Assembly: GCA_002179805.1 (NCBI GenBank)
Contig: NAVB01000021.1
Span: forward strand, 34,978 to 98,977
Direction of reading: 5' to 3'
From: Acanthamoeba lenticulata
Taxonomy: Eukaryota > Discosea > Longamoebia > Acanthamoebidae
DNA length: 64,000 nt
The position numbers and the translations under genes are program-made. A model generated the notes under the pieces. The model was not told the DNA's origin, ran no database searches, and worked only from the letters and a program-made list of their open reading frames with translations. The number at the start of each line of letters is the position of its first letter. Within the stretch, counting starts at the first letter, position 1. Below, piece by piece: positions 52,975 through 63,483 of this stretch.

Positions 52975-55259
52975 TTAACATTTTGCCAATTTGGCCATTG
53001 CTGCTTTTTTCATGAAGGTTGTGTTTTTTTCTACAACTTGGAGCATTACTTCTTTGTGCAAACTGACCTGCGCACCACATCAGAACAACAGTAAGGATGA
53101 GTGAACTTGGTTGTAGAAGATGTCGGCTGTACCTGTTTTGTGTGCTTCGCAATAAGTGCCAACACAAGCGCAGCAAACTTGAGGCTTGTAGCAAAGAAGG
53201 CAGCATGTCGGGTGAGCTGCACCATCAAAAGATTAAAAACATCATCAGGAAATACCAGGCCTCGCAGATCCACCACTGCTTGCAGCACAGCAATCGTGTT
53301 TTCTGTCCAGAGCACGCCTACACCAAGAAACGTAAAGATGAAGGTTCCATGTGGGACAGGAGATAAGAGGAAAATGACAAACCTGGCCCAGCATCTTGGG
53401 ACTGCGAGAGCGACTGAGAGAGATTGAAGGACTCATCCTCACCACTGTCACTTGAGCAGAGAAATGTCCTGATTGTGTAGTAGTCTTAGCTTCCATGGTG
53501 CCAAGAGAAAGAGGGATGCAAGTACTTGACAAACTGCAGCACGGAGCTCTGCTCGAACCACTCCTTCAGCACTCGGCTTACGAGTTGGCTTTGCGGCACA
53601 CCTGAAAAACCAAGTAATGTAAGCCGCAGAAGGCACAGAAAAGAAGAAAAAGGATCTACCTAGCGCCGGCCCAGTGACAAGAGGCAACAGCAATGCATCT
53701 ATGAGCGGGGATGGATGCTGCTTGGCCAGGCCCTCGATGGTCGTGGCGAGCGCGCGCGGCACCGTGCGGTCAAGCCCTTGGATCTGAGCATTCCACATGA
53801 GGAAGGCGGCCCTTCCACCATCTCACACAGGACGCCAAAGGTACCTTTGGAAACAGGAGGCAGTGGACGAGCGCACGACACCGCTTGTAGGACATGTCAG
53901 AGTCGGCAAAGAGCTGTTCGCATAGAAGTGCGAGGGCCTCTTCCGCGAGCTCGTCCGGCTGAAGCAGCTGGCACACGACCTCCGGCTAGGCCATTCACAT
54001 TCCCCTCCCCCCCAAAACCATTTTAACGGGGTGGCGAATGGACGTTTTCGGGAAGGAGACGGTAAGCGCACCTGAGGATGCTGACGCAAGAGGTTGAGGC
54101 CGGCCTGGCCGTCGGAGATAGACGTTTTGCCCTCTTGCCCCACTTGTTCCAGCTCCCTGCGCAGAGCCGCCATCTGCTCCACAACTTCCGCTTGCTGAGC
54201 CGGGTCCTCCTCTGTCACGCTGATGTTGGTTGGATCCTCTTCTTCCTCCTGCGGGACCTCTTCCTCGCCTTCCCCTCGCGCTTGCGGCCCTTCGTGATCC
54301 GAGTCGTAGTCGCCGTCCGACAGATCAAACTCGAACTGCTGAACCTCAGGCAAGTCTCCCTTCGCGCCGTCGTCCTCATCTTCCTCCACCTCGGCTTCGC
54401 TCTCTGAGTCCGACCGTCGTTTCTTCTTGTTGTTGTCGCCGCTGGCTCCATCCTTCTTTCGCTTACGCTTCAATCTTAACTCTTCCTCTGGTCCCTTCTT
54501 CTGGTTCTCTCGGTTGACGTTGGGGCTGGTGTTCATAACGTCCCATTCAACCTCCTGCACCATCTCATCATCCGGCAGTACGTCTATGAATTCCTCATGT
54601 ACAGTTTCATCTTCCTCTTGGTCAGCGCCGTCCTCACAAGTCTCGCGGTCAACAGCGTGGAACACATCCGCGCTCAGCCGGAATCGCGGGTCCTCCTCGC
54701 CCTCGTCGCCCACCCGTAGAGCTGCCAGCAGCTGCTGAGGCAACACGACGTCCGGGTCTGGACCAGCACTACTATCAGCAAGCTTCTGAGCCGTGCGTCA
54801 GTTTGTTCCTACGTACAGAGTGACTTGAGCTGCTGGCAAATGCGGCCGACGAGCCTGCGCGAGAGGTCCCTGAGCGCGATGGGCGAGGGCTGTGCGTCGA
54901 CCAAGGCCTGCAGAAAGGTGAGGACCAGCGCAGAGGGCAGGCGTCGCAGCTGGGCCAGCACCAGCGACAAGAGGCCATCTTGTACGGCTGGCGCATACTG
55001 GTGCAAACGAGTTTCCCTGGGCCAAACAGGTTTAGGGTATGCTCAAGACGAAAGGAGAAGAGGAGACAGCTGATGGGTACAGCACAAGGCTCGTGGGAGT
55101 GGAATGAAGGGACAGATGTGCAAATCGACGCAGTAACGGCGCGAGATTGAGCCCGTTCAGCTCGACAAACGCAAGAGCGTGCATGATTGGGCTGGCCTCC
55201 CGCTCGAGTATCTCTGCTAGCTCACCCCACCACAGTGGCAGGCCTACCCCCACCTCCAT
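52975..55259 (-). CDS. FANCE: FANCE-like Fanconi anaemia core complex subunit, spliced
   Basis: FANCE bridges the Fanconi core complex to FANCD2 for interstrand-crosslink repair. The N-terminal helical part reads WWGELAEILEREASPIMHAL, then LLSLVLAQLRRLPSALVLTF. A long acidic middle contains a basic nuclear signal (LRLKRKRKK, NNKKKRR). The C-terminal helical repeats follow: LAEEALALLCEQLFADSDMS, LDRTVPRALATTIEGLAKQH, LIDALLLPLVTG, and VFNLLMVQLTRHAAFFATSL with KFAALVLALIAKH. The last exon, found by splicing at about 53070, ends LQVVEKNTTFMKKAAMAKLA; human FANCE ends with a closely similar NTTFLRKSLKAALK pattern. Overall order (helical N, acidic Lys-rich middle, helical C) also matches. FANCE is poorly conserved in sequence, so a profile search should confirm it. 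Confidence 0.8.
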
Positions 55260-55339
55260 TCTTCGATTGTGGTGTTTTTTTAAATCCTTTTTTGTTTTTC
55301 AAACAGAAATAAACTGTTTATTATTACACGACCAGCAGA

Positions 55340-56347
55340 TCACGGGTTCCTCCTCTTCGTAGAGGCGAACTTGGTGTCCCAAAACCCGAGACGCGCGAGT
55401 AGTGCATACCGAGCAGGGGTGAGACGCTGCTTGGCCTGGAGATAGCGCTGGTTCGAAGCCCATTTACCCAGGCGAGGGTTCTCCTTGCTCTTTTGAGGGA
55501 TAAGCGCGTTACCGTTCCTGTGGTAGTAAGCGACGAGCTCTTCGTAGTGCCGTTGCCAGTTTATGTCGAACTTCGTTCTCCTCTTCTTCGAAAGTAGAAC
55601 GTTGTGTTCATCGTCGTCAAGTAGAAGGTGGATGTTGCTTCGTTTCTTCGATGGCGGTGTCGAACATTGCTGAGGCTCGTCCCAGTCTCCGTCTTTGTCT
55701 GTCAGGTCGATGTAGTGGTTGTCGACGTCACTGAGGTCATCTCCCTCGTCGACCAGTCGTTCTTCGTCCAAGGATGTGGGTTTGTCCTTCACTTGACGAG
55801 ACGAAGCTCTGTGGCGAAGGCGGTACTTGAAGGAAGCGCTCGGTGAAGTGGAGGAAGGGCTCATGTAGAACGTGGTAGTCCCTGGCTGGTGTGAGTGCTC
55901 ATCGCTGGCGGCCGTGAGGAAGGAGAAGGGAGCCCGAGCGATGTCCATGTGCTTGGGCTGTAGTGAATGAGGTGAGCAGAGGTTCAAGCTGGGAGGGCAG
56001 ATGATGAGTACCGTTTGGGCAAGAGGATGTCTTGTAGAGGATACGGCCAACAAGGTCAATGCAGCGGCGCACTCGTGGAGCTCGACGTCGCGAACAGCAG
56101 GGCGCTGTGAGCGCAAGAGGGTATGGATGGCCTTCTTGGGGTGGTGCATGTTGGGTAGGGTATCTGGGATGTGGGTTTGTAGAGATGGGGTGAAGAGGTT
56201 GGGGTAGATGGTGAAGCGCAGGCAGAACGGAAGGCCGCTTTGTAGCTGCCCTCTCCAGATGCCATTGGTCGCCGTGTGTAGGTCAATTCCTGGACCAAAC
56301 AGATCAGCAGTTACAGTCACGGCTTCCCATGCGTTCCGGCCTTCCAA
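55340..56347 (-). CDS. Protein with one C-terminal helicase-associated (HA) domain
   Basis: The C-terminus reads FDINWQRHYEELVAYYHRNG, then NALIP, RLGKWASNQRYLQAKQRLTP and ARYALLARLGFWD. This is a single helicase-associated repeat (W...Y..L..Y....G...VP....LG.WV..QR). No helicase domain is attached. The middle is acidic with a basic patch (LLSKKRRTKFD), suggesting a nuclear protein. A 57-base in-frame segment around 55960-56010 has GT and AG ends (ALTLLAVS side to PKHMDIA side) and is probably an intron; reading through it keeps the frame. The start may be 56347 or a downstream Met such as MHHPKKA at about 56149. Confidence 0.68.
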   Translation of the reverse strand: MEGRNAWEAVTVTADLFGPGIDLHTATNGIWRGQLQSGLPFCLRFTIYPNLFTPSLQTHIPDTLPNMHHPKKAIHTLLRSQRPAVRDVELHECAAALTLLAVSSTRHPLAQTVLIICPPSLNLCSPHSLQPKHMDIARAPFSFLTAASDEHSHQPGTTTFYMSPSSTSPSASFKYRLRHRASSRQVKDKPTSLDEERLVDEGDDLSDVDNHYIDLTDKDGDWDEPQQCSTPPSKKRSNIHLLLDDDEHNVLLSKKRRTKFDINWQRHYEELVAYYHRNGNALIPQKSKENPRLGKWASNQRYLQAKQRLTPARYALLARLGFWDTKFASTKRRNP

Positions 56348-56972
56348 AAACCAGCCAAACCCCTATCCAGAGGAATGACCACACCTTGACTACGAATGTG
56401 TTCCTTTCTCAAGAACCCAGATGGCATTGCGCTTGCCAATTGGACGCTGCTCTTTGATCTGCTGGGGACACCTTCTTTTTTCGGCTTTTGTCCAATTCAC
56501 CAGAAGGACCGCTTGACACACCCGCCAGGGTCTGTACTCCCCGTTTCTTTGGTGTTCCTACCAGGGAATGAGAACGGCTATTCCGGCATCTTGTCCTTCT
56601 ACTGAGTGGTGTGCTCGGCATTGTAGCGTAGCCCATGCAACGACAGGTCAAAGCCCTCTCTGAGCCCTGCTGACACCCATAGACAACCACCCGTTTTAGA
56701 AAAACGGATTCTGAGGACATGACGTCGAGATGCAGCGCTTGAAGGCGACAAGACGCCGCTTCCTTCCAGAAGTCGTTTTTTTTGTGCCCAGTAAAAACCA
56801 CCCACCAATGGGCGAAGCCCGCAAAGACTTTGTCGGGTGCCTCACCTCAAACTGGTCCGCGAAGTTAGCTGTTCTGCCCTCCGGCCAGATTTGTGCACGC
56901 AAGAGGGACGAAGGGCCAACACGGCGCCACCCTCCCACACATTGGGACGGGAATTTGCTCTTCAATTGAGAG
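56348..56972. other. Divergent intergenic region with a small hairpin
   Basis: This lies between the HA-domain gene (-) and the receptor kinase (+), so both promoters should be here. Short open frames on both strands have no recognisable domain. A perfect 7-bp inverted repeat (CCGTTTT, loop AGA, AAAACGG) is at about 56690-56706. Confidence 0.4.
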
Positions 56973-59900
56973 ATGGGACCAACCCGGCTAAAATGTGCTC
57001 ATAGCGCGCATTTGCTGCTCGTTTTCGCCGCAATCGTGGCGTTGATAGCCTGGGCGCCACAATGCACAGCTTCGAGTACGAGTTTGGGAGATACATCAGC
57101 AACAGGAGATGAACTCAACTCGATAGATGGCGTTTCACTTGAAGATGGTGGGGCTGCCGCACCCACGTTCAACATTCACGACGAACGCCGTACGGCCTCA
57201 TGCAGCAAGCGCATCACGTCGGCCTAATTAATCTGCTACAACTCATTTTGTGTTAATTATCCTCCAGAGAATCCTCTGTTGAAGGTCTACAACACCACTG
57301 TCTACTGGCATGGCGGCAGCAGTGGCCACGTGAGCTGCACCAACTGCACTTCCGTGGCTCCCGGGGCCAGCTTCCTCGCTCCCGACTTTGCCTGCAACAT
57401 GCAGGACTTCCCCTATCCTGCGCAACCAGGTTGGTGAGCCCCCGCCACCCGCCACAGCCGCGCGCACAGCTGGGCTCACCACATCGCGCGCACGCAGGCG
57501 ACTGGAGCAACGGCACGAAGGAGTTCTTTCTGGGCGTGGACCCGTCGCGGATCGTCACGCAGGTCAACCTCACCATGCACGGCCGCTTCCGCTGCCCGCC
57601 GATGAGTCAGCACGGTCAGAACGACCTACCGCCCACCATCCTCAACATCCTTGTCGAGTCGGCGGCCGTCACGCAGGAGCCGCTGGACTATCCGGCCTGC
57701 CTCGAGTGCCCATTCTGCAACACCTGCGACTCGTGCATGACCACCGTCAAGGTGACCGGCACCCAGTTTGAGACCTGGCCCACATTGTGGAACTACTACA
57801 CCAACGTGCGCTGCCGCCATCACGGCCTAACCCTTTTGATGGCGATGAACTTACGCTCCCGCGTGTCGTGACAAACAACAGAACACGATCAACGTGCGGG
57901 TGCTGTCCGGCCTGGTGTGCCTCTACGCCATCGAAATCTATGCGGAGACGGTTCCCGCGCACCTGCCTGTTACGACCATCATCACTACATGTACGATCGC
58001 TGCCCTCCTCTTCCTCGTCGGCCCATGACCCATAAATGACGAGACGCCTCGTGACTACAGCCAACACCAGCACGACCAGCGACTCGAGCACGACTGCCAG
58101 CACGAGCACGAGCACAGGCGGCGGAGGCAGTGGAGGCAGCGATGACAAGAAGTTCAAGATGCCCTACTGGGGATACAGTACGTCAACTCGCCCGTCCTCT
58201 CCACTATCTCTCTTTGTTTGTGCGGCGATCTGACTGCAGCTCGTGCTTGCGCCTCCCTCCGTGTCACTAGTCCTGATCGGAGTCTGCACCTTGTCGTGCT
58301 GCGTGTCGATGGTCGTGTGGACCTCCTACGTGGCCGCCAAGCGCCGACGCCGGCGCCGCTATGGCTCCATCCAAGGTCGGTCTCCTCCTCTACCTATGGG
58401 TCCGCTTTGTTGTGGTTGAGCTGGCGGCTTATCTTCTTTTCCAGATGACCTCGAGGGGAAGCAGTGCTGCTGCTTCGGCTCCTCGGCAGTGAACACCGAT
58501 GCGGAGAGCGACTATGGGAGTGACTACGACTACACCAGGAGCCCTCCGAGTACGTACTCCTGGCTCAGCCATACATTTTGTTATGTATATCTTCTGTGAA
58601 CTGTGACTAATCAATACACACGATAATGACAGCCATTTACACAAGCATCGACGTCAACGAAGTGGGAGACGACACCCGCCGCCTGCTTGGCATTGCTACG
58701 GAAAATGGAGCAATGGGCAGCGCAGGTACCCTGACTCGACGTGACCCACAAACACACGCATAACATGCTGACCATTCGGCTGAATGCACGCTAGAGCGGA
58801 AAGCGCTGCTCAAGATCTCGCATCGCAAGCGGGGATCGGATCAGCATCGCAAGGAGCAGCGACACCACCGTCGCAAGAAGTCGCAGGACGGCCTGGTCAA
58901 GCAGATGGACTACGGCGAAATCGTTCTTGGCGAGCGTGTCGGCAAGGGCAGCTACGGCGAGGTTCGGTCTAGCCCAATCATAACAATTACTTTATTTTAG
59001 TTTATTTGTGATCTACTGCTCACGTCGTCGTGCACCAATCATCCACCAGGTGTTCAAGGGGACGTGGCGGGGGACGGAGGTGGCTGTGAAGAAGCTGCCC
59101 TACTATTTTGAGCAGCTCGAGGACAAAGAGCAGCAGAAGACCTTTTTGGAGGGGTTCATCCAGGAGACGCAGCTGATGAAGTACTCACCTCCCTTCCTCT
59201 CGGCCAAGCTTTCGTCTTTCTTTGACATCGCTAACGCGATCGCAACAAACAAACAAAACAAAACACAACAAAAAGAACTCTGCGACACCCGAACGTGATC
59301 CAGCTTTACGCGTCGTTCACGCATCCCGAGGTCATGATCGTCATGGAGTTCATGGCCAAGGGGTACGCTCACCCCATTCTTAAACTTGGTTTTTATTATT
59401 ATTATTATTATTCTATTTTGTATTTCTTTTCTAAAACATGACTGGTTACGTGGCGCAGGTCCCTGTACCAGATATTGCACGACAAGTCGATCGACCTGTC
59501 GTGGGATCTGCGGCGCCAGATTCTGCTCGACGCGGCGAGAGGCATGACCTATCTCCACAAGTCTCAGCCGGTCATCGTCCACCGAGACCTCAAATCGGTA
59601 TGTTGCGCGTCTCATGGGACTCGTGTCATGGCCGATGACTTATTGTTGCTCCAGCACAACCTGTTGGTGGGCGAGCACTGGCGGTGCAAGGTGAGCGACT
59701 TTGGCCTGTCGCGAATGCTCACGGCCATGGACACCATGACCTCCTGCGGCACTCCCTCCTGGGTGCGTTTTGTCCCGAGCCTCGTCCTTTGTCGTCGCAA
59801 AAGATCGGGTTGTCCCACCCATCGTGCTCACGCTGCTCGTCCATTTTGTGTGTGCAGACGGCGCCTGAAGTGCTCCGAGGCGAGAAGTACACGGAAAAGT

Positions 59901-60281
59901 GCGACGTGGTACGCCACCTCCTCGTCTTCCTCCGGGCATGAAGCTGGCTCGGCTCACACAACAACACACCACGCGTGCAGTATTCGTTCGGGATCGTGCT
60001 GTGGGAATGCGTGACGCGGATGTCGCCGCACGAAGGCATCCCCCACTTCCAAGTCGTCTTCCAGGTCGGCACGCAAGGGCTGCGACCAGGTACTGCCCCT
60101 TTCTTTTGGCTTTTTTTTTCCCTTGTCTTGGTGGAGGCGCTGAAGCATGGACTGGGATGGAACAGAGCTCCCGACCGACACGCCACATGCGTGGGCCCGC
60201 TTGACCACCGAGTGCTGGGCAGAGGACCCCGACGCCCGGCCGAGCTTCGAAGAGATCCTCGACCGGCTCCAAAAGTTCTAA
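56973..60281 (+). CDS. Receptor-type TKL-family protein kinase, many introns
   Basis: A single-pass receptor kinase is predicted. A signal peptide ([20 protein letters not shown]) is followed by an ectodomain with NxT/NxS glycosylation sites and Cys-rich parts ([31 protein letters not shown]). A Thr/Ser/Gly stalk leads to one membrane segment ([20 protein letters not shown]) and a basic stop-transfer run. The cytosolic kinase has VGKGSYGEV, the Lys in [16 protein letters not shown] joined to [34 protein letters not shown], and ends [28 protein letters not shown] with this C-terminus is typical of tyrosine-kinase-like Ser/Thr kinases. All catalytic residues are present. I do not recognise the ectodomain, so the ligand is unknown. 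Confidence 0.85.
59394..59412 (+). repeat. (TTA)n repeat within an intron
   Basis: About six TTA/TAT units lie in an intron of the receptor kinase. Simple AT-rich repeats are common in introns of this window. Confidence 0.7.
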
Positions 60282-60607
60282 AAGAAAGCAAAGAACCAAA
60301 CAGCTTGGTGCTCTCCTCCTGTCTTGAGGCGTTGGATGAACCTCTGATTTGGTTCCCTCGTCGTTTGTTTACTCTATTTATGTATTTATTTTCTTTTGTC
60401 CGTTTCAAACGAAGGACTTGTAAAGGTGAGAAAACCAAAAAGAGAACAAAAAATGAATTAATTAACTTGCGGGCAAAGAGAAGAAAAAAGAAACTCAAGA
60501 GTATTAATAACGATAAAACCTGGCAGTTGCTGTTTCTCTCCACCCTGCGCGCTCTTCTGCTGCCGCACCACAACAAACAAAACACACTGCACTGCTTACG
60601 GTGGGAA

Positions 60608-63145
60608 ATGGCGAACTCACACAAGCTGCCACTGCTGATGATGTTGGGGTGTGTCATCATTTTTGGCCTGGCGCTGCCCAAGGGGACGTACGGCACATCT
60701 GGTGACAACAACGAAGATTTCGTGGACGGGGATGACGAATTCAGCGGGGACGACGAATTCTTGGAGAGCCAGCCCACGCCGGCCAGCGTAGAAGAGCCGA
60801 TCCGAGAAACCGCCACCGCCCCGACCGCCACCTCTGTTCGAGAGGACACGGAAGCCGTGGTTGCCATCAACAACGAGTCCTTTGACGAGGCGCTCTTGCG
60901 ACACCCCTACACGCTGGTCGAGTTCTACGCGCCGTGGTGCGGTCACTGCAAGAAGCTGGCCCCCGAGTTGGAAGCCGCCGCTCGCCTTCTCAGGTTGGTT
61001 TTGTCAAATCCCCCTTTTGTTCACTCCACGCTGACGCTCGATGCTGGTGGCGACTGTTCGTCATTCCACCAGGGACAAGCCGGAGGTGCTGTTCGCCAAG
61101 GTCGACTGCACCGTCGAGGAGGTGCTCTGCCGCCGCTTCGACGTGCGCGGCTACCCCACCCTCAAGTTGTTCCGGTATGTTGGATGGATGCCCGACCCCT
61201 CGTGCGGTGTCAACTCTTCTAAGTGGTCCATCTCCTGATGGGTGGCGTGATGACGATGTCGTGCAGCCATGGCAAGTACGTCATGGAGTACGAGCTGGGC
61301 AGGACTTCCGAAGGTCGGTCCTCCTCGTTGCACTTGGCGTTGCATTGTCCAACACAGCTAAACAAATCGCGGACGAGCAGAGTTGGTCGCGTTCATGAAG
61401 CGGAAGAGCACGCCCACCACGCAGGTTCTCGGGTCGGAGCAGAAGGTGAAGGACTTCATGGCGGCGCACCCCACTTGCCTGGTCGTCTACGCCACGGCCA
61501 ACTCCGATGGTACGCTTCGCCACTCCGGCAGGCCCTTTGCCGGCTGGCTGGCTGATTATAAGTTGTTTGTTCCCAACAGCGCTGTTGGGCGTGCGCGATG
61601 CGGCCAATCAGGCGATACTCGAGGACTTCATCTTCGGCGAGGTGTCTGACCTTCAGCTCATCCAGCAGTACAGCGCCTCCGCTTCTTTTATAGGTTGTAT
61701 TTCGATACTCTTGTCAACCTCACGAGTCGGGCGTGGTCTCACGCGACAGGCTCGGGGAGAAGGAGGGAACGGCCAAGATCTACAGGAGCTTCGCGGAGGA
61801 GCCCTACGTCATCACCAACCCGACGCCCAGCTCGGTTCTCGCCGCCGTCCTCGCCCACGGCTACCCCCATGTGGTACCTGGTGCCCGCCTGTCCACACGC
61901 AACTACGAGGGATCTCATCATCAGAGGCGCTCATGAGCGACGGCGTGTGTTGCGCAGGAGAATGGGCCTGATGGGTGGAAACGGGCCATGAGCCGCAACG
62001 TGCCGATCATCATCCTCTTCACCGACGAGCGCGAGCCCGACGTCGCGCAGGAGACCATGGGCTGGTTCAGCGAGGTGGCCAAGGCCAACATCAACTCGTT
62101 CAGCTTCCTCTATTCCGGGTACAATAACAACAACGACGACGAAGCGTGTCATTATCTCGCTGTTCTCTGTTCGTGCGACCTGACCAGAAGGCTTGTATGT
62201 GTGCGTGCGTGGCTGGTCCGGATGCAGAAAGGACTTCCACTCGCGCCTTCCCTCGCTGGGCGCCAGCGGAGATGTGATCCCGACTGTCGGTGCGTTTGTG
62301 TGCTCATCGGGAGAAAGAAAGAAGGTGCAACGCCATTCAGCCGCTAATGACGTGGATGGCGTGCGCGCACACAGTGGCCGTTGATGCCGAGACCACCAAG
62401 AGCTGGCCATTTGACGAATCGCTGACGCTCAACCGCAAGAACCTGGAGGCCATGCTCAAAGGTTGTTTTTTTATGAGCTCATCCATCCACAGTTCAAGGA
62501 CTCACCACAAACACAGGAATCAAGGACGGCAGCCTCCGACCCCACTACAAATCGCAGGCCCCGCCTGCCGAGAACACGGGCGACGTGCTGACGGTAGTGG
62601 GCGACACCTTCGAGGAGCTGGTCCTCAACAACGACAAGGATGTCTTCATTGAGTTCTACGCCCCCTGTACTACCTCCTCCTTCTCGGTTCTCGTTGTTAG
62701 TGGCTGTTTGCGAGACTTTGAGCACCTAAAGTTTTGCTCCGCACATGGCGCTATGCGCACGCAGGGTGCGGCCACTGCAAGCAGCTGGCGCCCACTTGGG
62801 AGGAGGTCGGTGCCCACTTCAGCTCCAACGACAACGTCGTCGTTGCCAAGATGGATGCCTCAGCCAACGACAACTCTGCCGTCGTGGTTGCTGTACGTAG
62901 TGTTGTTTAGAACAACAAGAGTCATGCTGATGCTGATGGTGATGGTGGTGCAGGGCTATCCGACCATCTACCTGTTCCCAGCGGGCGACAAGGGGAACCC
63001 GATCGAGTACAAGGGGCTCACCCGCCACCGGGATGACTTTGTCTCGTTTGTTCTCAACCACGCCACATACTACAAGCGCAAGAGCGAAAGCCCTGCTGCT
63101 GATGACGTCCAGCACGCGGACGATCACGACCACGACGAACTGTAA
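60608..63145 (+). CDS. Protein disulfide isomerase with HDEL ER-retention signal
   Basis: Oxidises and reshuffles disulfides in the ER lumen. A signal peptide ([20 protein letters not shown]) is followed by an acidic stretch. The first thioredoxin domain has [18 protein letters not shown] and the cis-Pro segment [12 protein letters not shown]. The b and b' domains follow ([35 protein letters not shown]). The second catalytic domain has IEFYAP joined across an intron to [10 protein letters not shown], then [14 protein letters not shown]. The C-terminus ends DDHDHDEL, an HDEL-type retrieval signal. The a-b-b'-a' order is canonical, and both CGHC sites are intact. The N-terminal acidic extension resembles animal ERp72 or plant PDI-like proteins. 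A second PDI gene follows 338 bases downstream. Confidence 0.94.
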
Positions 63146-63483
63146 ACACACACCTGCGGGCCTGTTGTACTTTTTTGATCGAGTTTTTGAATATACACGG
63201 ATTGAGTGGGCAACGGAGGCACACAAGAGCTTGTGAGGGAGTGGAGGACACTTCATACCCACTGCCTTGCCGCCACGCGGCCTTCTCTCTCTTCCGCGGT
63301 GTTTTCGCTCACGCCGCAATTTGCGCAAACGCCGGGCTACGTGACGTCACGGCCAAATGACCGAAAGCGGCAGCCGCGGGAACGAGCCTTCTTCTTGTTC
63401 TTCTTTCGCACACGACGTAAGGCACGCCATCCACACCACCCAAGCACTTTGCACTGGGCTGACTTTGTGACATCATCTCGTAG
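63146..63483. other. Intergenic between tandem PDI genes
   Basis: This holds the 3' end of one PDI gene and the promoter of the next. It includes a CGTGACGTCACG palindrome (about 63339-63350), a CRE/ATF-like site, about 135 bases upstream of the second PDI start. I see no coding sequence. Confidence 0.4.
63339..63350. promoter_or_regulatory. CRE/ATF-like palindrome CGTGACGTCACG
   Basis: The 12-base perfect palindrome contains TGACGTCA, the bZIP-binding CRE core. Its place upstream of an ER chaperone gene fits control by an unfolded-protein-response type bZIP factor. That function is inference from position. Confidence 0.4.

Noticed and set aside
59719..60873. Minus-strand open frame of 384 codons
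   Set aside because: It covers kinase exons, an intergenic gap and the first PDI exon on the other strand. Such a span is not compatible with the two well-supported plus-strand genes.
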